10,152 nt of DNA, from the NCBI GenBank assembly GCA_003662645.1, contig QMYL01000015.1, positions 1-10,152 of the forward strand. Reading direction: 5' to 3'. This document shows positions 7,440 through 10,152 of this stretch, in pieces. A model generated the notes under the pieces. The model saw only the letters and a program-made list of their open reading frames with translations. It was not told where the DNA came from and did no database searches. This DNA comes from Candidatus Bathyarchaeota archaeon. Its GTDB lineage: Archaea > Thermoproteota > Bathyarchaeia > Bathyarchaeales > B26-1. Each line of letters opens with the position of its first letter. The first letter of the stretch is position 1. Made by a program: the position numbers and the translations under genes.

Positions 7440-7567
7440 CTCCTTAAGTTCCGGCTGTAGCTACCAAACTATCATGGTAACCTTTAACCTCGTGTGATGT
7501 ATACTGTTAGGCGGTGAGCTTGAAGTGGAGAACCCGATGGACGATAAACTCCCTAGGTGAGTAGGTG

Positions 7568-8674
7568 ATGAAGCCTGAAGAGAGAATATTGGCTGTATTC
7601 GAGGGGAGGTCAAGGGATAGGGTGCCATGGAACATCAGACCTGAGTTCTGGTATCTCGTCAATAAAGCGATGGGAACTCTCCCACCCAAGTATAGGGGAT
7701 TGAGCATCCTCGATGTCTGCCGTGAGTGGGGAGCTAGCTGGAGGTGCTACTCCGGATACTTCGTCGATAGCTTCGTCGAGGTAACTTACGGTGGGGATGT
7801 GAAGTTCAAAACTGAGGAGAGGGGTAGGCTCATCATAACCAAAATAGAGACACCGGCTGGCGAGTTGAGGCAGATATCCAAGAGAGATGAGTGGGGTTTC
7901 TCATCGAGGATCGTCGAGTATCCGGTTAAGGGTTTAGAGGACTTCAAGCCCTTGAGGTACCTACTGGAGAATGTGGAGGTCAGGTTTAACCGTGAGACCT
8001 ATGAGAGGATGAGACGTGAACTTGGCGGCTGGGGCATCCTCTCCTACTTCTTCCCCAGAACGCCGCTTCAGAGGTTGATGATAAACTACGCTGGTATTGA
8101 GGGAACCATAAGGCTCCTATTCCGCCATCGAACCGAGGTTGAGGGTTTGATGGAGGATATAAAGCGGTCGAACGACCGGTTCTATGAAGTTATGGCTCAG
8201 ACGCCGATCAGGATATTCAACCTCGGAGAGAATATAGATGTGAGGATAACCTCCCCAAGGCTCTTCGAGAAGTACTGCCTACCCTACTACCAGGAGAGAA
8301 GCGACTACCTGCATAAACACAACAAGTTCGTGCATATCCATATAGATGGGTGGGCTAAACCGCTCCTGCCACTCCTGAAGGAGACTGGGCTTGACGGGGT
8401 GGAAGCCCTAACTCCGAGACCAGTTGGGGATATGACCTTAGAAGAGATAAAGAGAGCCCTAGGAGACGAGATGATCCTCATAGACGGCATACCATTTATA
8501 TACTTCATGCCGGAAGCCGTAAGCCTGAGCAAGTTCGACAAGTTCGTGAGGAGGATAATATCGATGTTCCATGATAACCTTGTGCTCGGCATCTCGGATG
8601 AACTCCCACCGCCAGCTGATGAAGGGAGGGTGAGGAGGGTCTCGGAGATAATCGATGAGATATGCAGCCGTTAG
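7568..8674 (+). CDS. Uroporphyrinogen decarboxylase superfamily (UroD/MtaA-like) protein, not classical HemE
   Basis: A 368-residue cytoplasmic protein of the UroD fold, whose members include heme-pathway decarboxylases and cobalamin-dependent methyltransferases. Landmarks: the short MKPEERILAVFEGRSRDRVPW lead found in the methyltransferase-like branch, FNLGENIDVRITSPRLFEKYCLP-type active-site region (about 217-239), and VHIHIDGWAKPLLPLLKETG (255-274), followed by GVEALTPRPVGDM. The RQAGR motif of true HemE is absent. The HxC zinc-binding motif of MtaA-type enzymes is replaced by His256-Ile-His258 within an HIDG turn, so zinc-thiolate methyl transfer is doubtful; reaction and substrate remain unknown. 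I chose the ATG at 7568 because AGGTGA lies 7 bases upstream; an adjacent in-frame GTG at 7565 is possible. The TrmO-like gene follows 34 bases later in the same direction. Confidence 0.8.
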   Translation: MKPEERILAVFEGRSRDRVPWNIRPEFWYLVNKAMGTLPPKYRGLSILDVCREWGASWRCYSGYFVDSFVEVTYGGDVKFKTEERGRLIITKIETPAGELRQISKRDEWGFSSRIVEYPVKGLEDFKPLRYLLENVEVRFNRETYERMRRELGGWGILSYFFPRTPLQRLMINYAGIEGTIRLLFRHRTEVEGLMEDIKRSNDRFYEVMAQTPIRIFNLGENIDVRITSPRLFEKYCLPYYQERSDYLHKHNKFVHIHIDGWAKPLLPLLKETGLDGVEALTPRPVGDMTLEEIKRALGDEMILIDGIPFIYFMPEAVSLSKFDKFVRRIISMFHDNLVLGISDELPPPADEGRVRRVSEIIDEICSR

Positions 8675-8708
8675 GTCTCGATTTCCAAGTTATCCGGAGG
8701 AGGGGAAT

Positions 8709-9083
8709 ATGAAGAAGAAAGGGTTAAGGATCGAGCTTCACCCGATAGGGGTGGCCCGCAAAACCGAGAAGAGGGACTTGATGGTTATATCTATAAACCC
8801 AGAATACGCGGAGGGCTTGGATGGGATAGAGAGGCTGGACTACATATACGTACTCTACTGGATGGATAGGCTAAGCGAGGAGGATAGGAAAGTTCTGAAG
8901 GTCCACCCGAGGGGTGACAGAAGTAGGCCGCTAACCGGGGTCTTCGCCTTGAGGAGTCCGATGAGGCCTAACCCGATCGGATTGACCAGAGTTAGGCTTT
9001 TGAGGAGGGAGGGAAACAAGCTGTATGTTGAGGGCTTAGACGCCCTCGATGGAACCCCGGTGGTAGATATAAAAAGCGGCTGA
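8709..9083 (+). CDS. TrmO/TsaA-family protein (putative tRNA t6A37 N6-methyltransferase)
   Basis: Belongs to the UPF0066/TsaA-like family, whose E. coli member TrmO methylates N6-threonylcarbamoyladenosine at tRNA position 37 using S-adenosylmethionine. Seen in order over 124 residues: HPIGVA (11-16), LDYIYVLYWMDR (43-54), HPRGD (66-70), GVFALRSPMRPNPIGLT (77-93) and GLDALDGTPVVDIK (109-122), all conserved. The family normally runs on past DIK into a short PY...P stretch, which is missing here: the frame stops two residues after DIK. I chose the ATG at 8709 because GGAGGAGGGG lies just before it; a further ATG at 8655 overlaps the previous gene and adds 18 non-conserved residues. Archaeal members often sit beside metal or cofactor genes and may have other substrates. 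It is likely co-transcribed with the UroD-like gene. Confidence 0.85.
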   Translation: MKKKGLRIELHPIGVARKTEKRDLMVISINPEYAEGLDGIERLDYIYVLYWMDRLSEEDRKVLKVHPRGDRSRPLTGVFALRSPMRPNPIGLTRVRLLRREGNKLYVEGLDALDGTPVVDIKSG

Positions 9084-9086
9084 CCC

Positions 9087-9233
9087 TCATCCCCCATCCT
9101 CGTCTCTTATACCCTTCTCAATGAGGAACTCCCTCTCCGCCTCGAGAACCTCCTTGATATCCCTCTCATCGAAACCCGTAACCCTACTTATGTACTTGAT
9201 GAGCTCCTTCAGGTCTATCTTCATGTGGACCAT
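9087..9233 (-). CDS. Small 48-residue conserved-looking protein of unknown function
   Basis: A short minus-strand frame reading MVHMKIDLKELIKYISRVTG followed by an acidic helix (EVLEAEREFLIEKG) and a polar end. The pattern of two amphipathic helices joined by TGFDERD, with a codon choice like its neighbours (AAG, GAG, AGG, ATA), argues that it is real, but no catalytic or metal motif is present and I cannot name the family. The second ATG at 9224 gives 45 residues and may be the true start; neither has a strong ribosome site. It ends 3 bases from the convergent TrmO-like gene and lies about 50 bases downstream of the broken redox-protein remnant, so the two may once have shared a transcript. 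Confidence 0.5.
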   Translation of the reverse strand: MVHMKIDLKELIKYISRVTGFDERDIKEVLEAEREFLIEKGIRDEDGG

Positions 9234-9283
9234 GCCTACATCTGCTCATTCAACATTTGGGAAGATCGTGGATCATCCTTCAG

Positions 9284-9578
9284 TCATTCTTTGAGTATCT
9301 CGAGGGCTTTCTCAACTGCGAACCTCAGCCGTGCAACGCAGGTGTAGTCCGTGAACCCTAGCGAAGTACTCCCTCAATCCCTCCCTAGTCTTCAGGTCCA
9401 AACCGGTTAGCTGTCTACAGTTGACATGGCCGAACCTCTCCCTGAACTCAGCCACGTACTTATCGACCATATCCCAGATGGGTTGGGGGTTCTCCTCTGG
9501 ACTGGTCCTCCCGTACTTTATACCTATCGCTATCGCTACACTTGAGATGGAGCCGCCACCTGTAAAATTAATGGTGGA
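9284..9578 (-). pseudogene. Frameshifted, 5'-truncated C_GCAxxG_C_C family redox protein
   Basis: Read on the minus strand, the first frame (from 9578) gives FTGGGSISSVAIAIGIKYGR, then EFRERFGHVNCRQLTGLD and GLREYFAR. A change of frame near 9355-9360 is needed to continue into FTDYTCVARLRFAVEKALEI and the TGA at 9284-9286. Together these match the second half of the C_GCAxxG_C_C putative redox-active proteins: glycine-rich GGGI turn, AIGLKYGR-type helix, then two late cysteines (VNC and YTC) in their usual spacing. The N-terminal third with the first cysteine motif is missing: a TGA closes the frame at 9579-9581, and the central CGA part is also absent from the glycine-rich region. The uncorrected frame stops at 9312. 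I infer a dead gene; a sequencing or assembly error could explain the frameshift but not the missing front. Confidence 0.6.
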
Positions 9579-9600
9579 TCACGGATTCCCTCAGCATATC

Positions 9601-9624
9601 TTATTAACAACTATTCGTTAATAA
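9601..9624. promoter_or_regulatory. Perfect inverted repeat, candidate operator/promoter of the winged-helix regulator
   Basis: TTATTAAC at 9601-9608 and GTTAATAA at 9617-9624 are exact reverse complements with an 8-base spacer. The right arm looks like a TATA box; a transcription start about 26 bases on falls near 9647, just before the regulator's TTG at 9652, so its mRNA would be nearly leaderless. A dimeric regulator bound here would cover the TATA box, which fits autorepression. The left arm could serve as a box for leftward transcription. Confidence 0.5.
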
Positions 9625-9651
9625 TTTCTTGGAATGGGGAGAATTTGAACC

Positions 9652-9933
9652 TTGTCGGGTTCAGCCTACCATCCTAGGGCTTTCTTGGCCTTAAGGAGGA
9701 ACCGCCGCCGTGGGTTGGCCAGCCGAACCAAGATAATCTCGCTTCTGGAGAGGGGTAAGGCCTTAACAGCTAAGGATATAGCGAGGATGACCGGGCTAAC
9801 TTACAGCGTAGCCCTACACCACCTACACCTCTTGGAGGATGAACATATAACAACCCGTGAGGGGAAGAGGCCATACCTGTGGAGGCTGACCGGAGCGGGG
9901 CAGGCTAGTCTGATCGACCTTATAGAGAAGTGA
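9652..9933 (+). CDS. Winged helix-turn-helix transcriptional regulator (ArsR/MarR-like, archaeal)
   Basis: A 93-residue DNA-binding protein. After a basic arm (RRNRRRG, about 15-21) comes the winged-helix core: SRTKIISLLERG (24-35), the helix-turn-helix TAKDIARMTGLTYSVALHHL (39-58) with recognition helix around SVALHHLHLLE, a short wing (ITTREGKRPYLWRLT, 66-80), and GAGQASLIDLIE, a tail common in small archaeal regulators of this type. No metal-binding cysteines or ligand domain are seen. The start is uncertain: TTG at 9652 follows the predicted promoter closely, while a TTG at 9715 has GGAGG 15 bases before it and would trim the basic arm. The palindrome at 9601-9624 is the obvious operator candidate. 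Its TGA shares one base with the ATG of the next frame (TGATG), so coupling to that gene is likely if it is functional. Confidence 0.8.
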   Translation: MSGSAYHPRAFLALRRNRRRGLASRTKIISLLERGKALTAKDIARMTGLTYSVALHHLHLLEDEHITTREGKRPYLWRLTGAGQASLIDLIEK

Positions 9934-10152
9934 TGGCGGCGCGTCCTCCAGACCCCTTCTTAAACCGGCTTCAAACCTCAAGCTTAAAAGCTAGGAGGCT
10001 CCAGTACTCAAGGTCTCCACCAGTTACGTGGGCCAACAAGCTTGCGGTTGCCGGCGGCTGGGTTCTATACGGATTCGGAAGCCATGAGGTTGATGTAACC
10101 TTGTGGTATCTTGGGAGCCAACCCCGCCGGGTATATGCGCAGGGTTCTATAA
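9933..10152 (+). CDS. Gfo/Idh/MocA-type oxidoreductase fragment lacking the Rossmann domain (cut by window edge; possible pseudogene)
   Basis: An open frame from an ATG overlapping the regulator's stop runs 73 codons to the edge. The later part, WANKLAVAGGWVLYGFGSHE with VDVTLWYLGSQPRRVYAQG after it, is the central landmark of Gfo/Idh/MocA enzymes (GGG-L-D-GSH-D-W-LG), where the His and Asp help form the substrate site. In complete enzymes this segment comes about 170-190 residues in, after the NAD(P)-binding Rossmann domain and the EKP motif. Here only about 37 residues precede WANKL and none show GxGxxG or EKP. The preceding piece (DPFLNRLQ...LQYSRSPPVTW) fits the stretch just before that landmark. 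So either the front has been deleted and replaced by the regulator, or this is an independent catalytic-domain protein. No clear ribosome site is seen. Confidence 0.6.
   Translation, partial: MAARPPDPFLNRLQTSSLKARRLQYSRSPPVTWANKLAVAGGWVLYGFGSHEVDVTLWYLGSQPRRVYAQGSI

Larger units (their letters stand above)
7164..7460 (-). pseudogene. 5'-truncated open frame of unknown family in A+T-rich DNA
   Basis: On the minus strand a frame is open for 98 codons, from just after a TAG at 7461-7463 to the TAA at 7164-7166. It has no ATG, GTG or TTG until more than half way (two successive Met codons), so the usual start is missing. The composition is protein-like, for example LYTPPFILKRQANL and KGYYVGITGSIKDV near the front and KIFIFSRGSSANIKKG in the middle, with a charged C-terminus ending in Arg. 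I do not recognise the family. Bases 7201-7380 hold 60 G+C of 180 (33%), against 30 of 60 for 8401-8460 inside the neighbouring gene, which suggests foreign origin. I infer a remnant of an acquired gene whose front was lost, perhaps when the promoter at 7433-7439 was placed here. Confidence 0.45.

Noticed and set aside
7568..8674. Calling this gene hemE
   Set aside because: The RQAGR substrate-binding motif of uroporphyrinogen decarboxylase is absent and no heme-pathway gene is nearby.
9960..10152. Possible tRNA or structured RNA in the G+C-rich right end
   Set aside because: No GTTCRANNC-type T-loop with matching acceptor stem could be folded, and one frame reads as a Gfo/Idh/MocA segment throughout.
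1..10152. CRISPR array, insertion sequence, toxin-antitoxin or other defence system
   Set aside because: I saw no regularly spaced repeats, no transposase or nuclease motifs, and no paired terminal repeats; the truncated pieces alone do not make such a system.

Overview
The window reads as chromosomal DNA of a thermophilic archaeon, probably from the Thermoproteota/TACK side; the exact lineage is inference. Signs are a split four-gene pyruvate:ferredoxin oxidoreductase, an archaeal-type asparaginyl-tRNA synthetase, GGAGG/GGTGA ribosome sites in front of ATG and TTG starts, AGG- and ATA-rich codon use, and A/T-rich TATA-like boxes instead of bacterial -35/-10 promoters. I found no tRNA, rRNA, CRISPR array, insertion sequence or complete mobile element.

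Layout. (1) Minus strand, 1-1322: porG-porD-porA, tightly packed with overlapping or abutting ends; porA runs off the left edge. (2) 1323-1740: the por promoter and, on the plus strand, a decayed stretch that looks like the N-terminal part of a family-2 glycosyltransferase. (3) Minus strand, 1737-4676: a two-gene unit made of a long protein joining a Gfo/Idh/MocA dehydrogenase to a DUF362 domain, followed by a nitrilase-superfamily amidohydrolase. (4) Minus strand, 4736-6907: asnS followed by an unidentified membrane protein. (5) 6908-7567: an A+T-rich gap with a 5'-truncated open frame on the minus strand and a good TATA box pointing right. (6) Plus strand, 7568-9083: a UroD-superfamily protein and a TrmO/TsaA-like protein, probably co-transcribed. 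(7) 9087-9578, minus strand: a 48-residue protein and a frameshifted remnant of a C_GCAxxG_C_C redox protein. (8) 9601-10152, plus strand: a perfect inverted repeat, a winged-helix regulator, and a Gfo/Idh/MocA-like frame without its Rossmann domain that runs off the right edge.

The por cluster feeds acetyl-CoA/ferredoxin metabolism and asnS serves translation; both are housekeeping. The less ordinary content is the dehydrogenase-DUF362 fusion with its nitrilase partner, the UroD-like/TrmO-like pair, and the regulator with its palindrome. Four truncated or broken genes lie in the gaps, so this stretch has been rearranged or is decaying; assembly errors in a metagenome could give part of the same picture. 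I see no coherent defence or mobile system.
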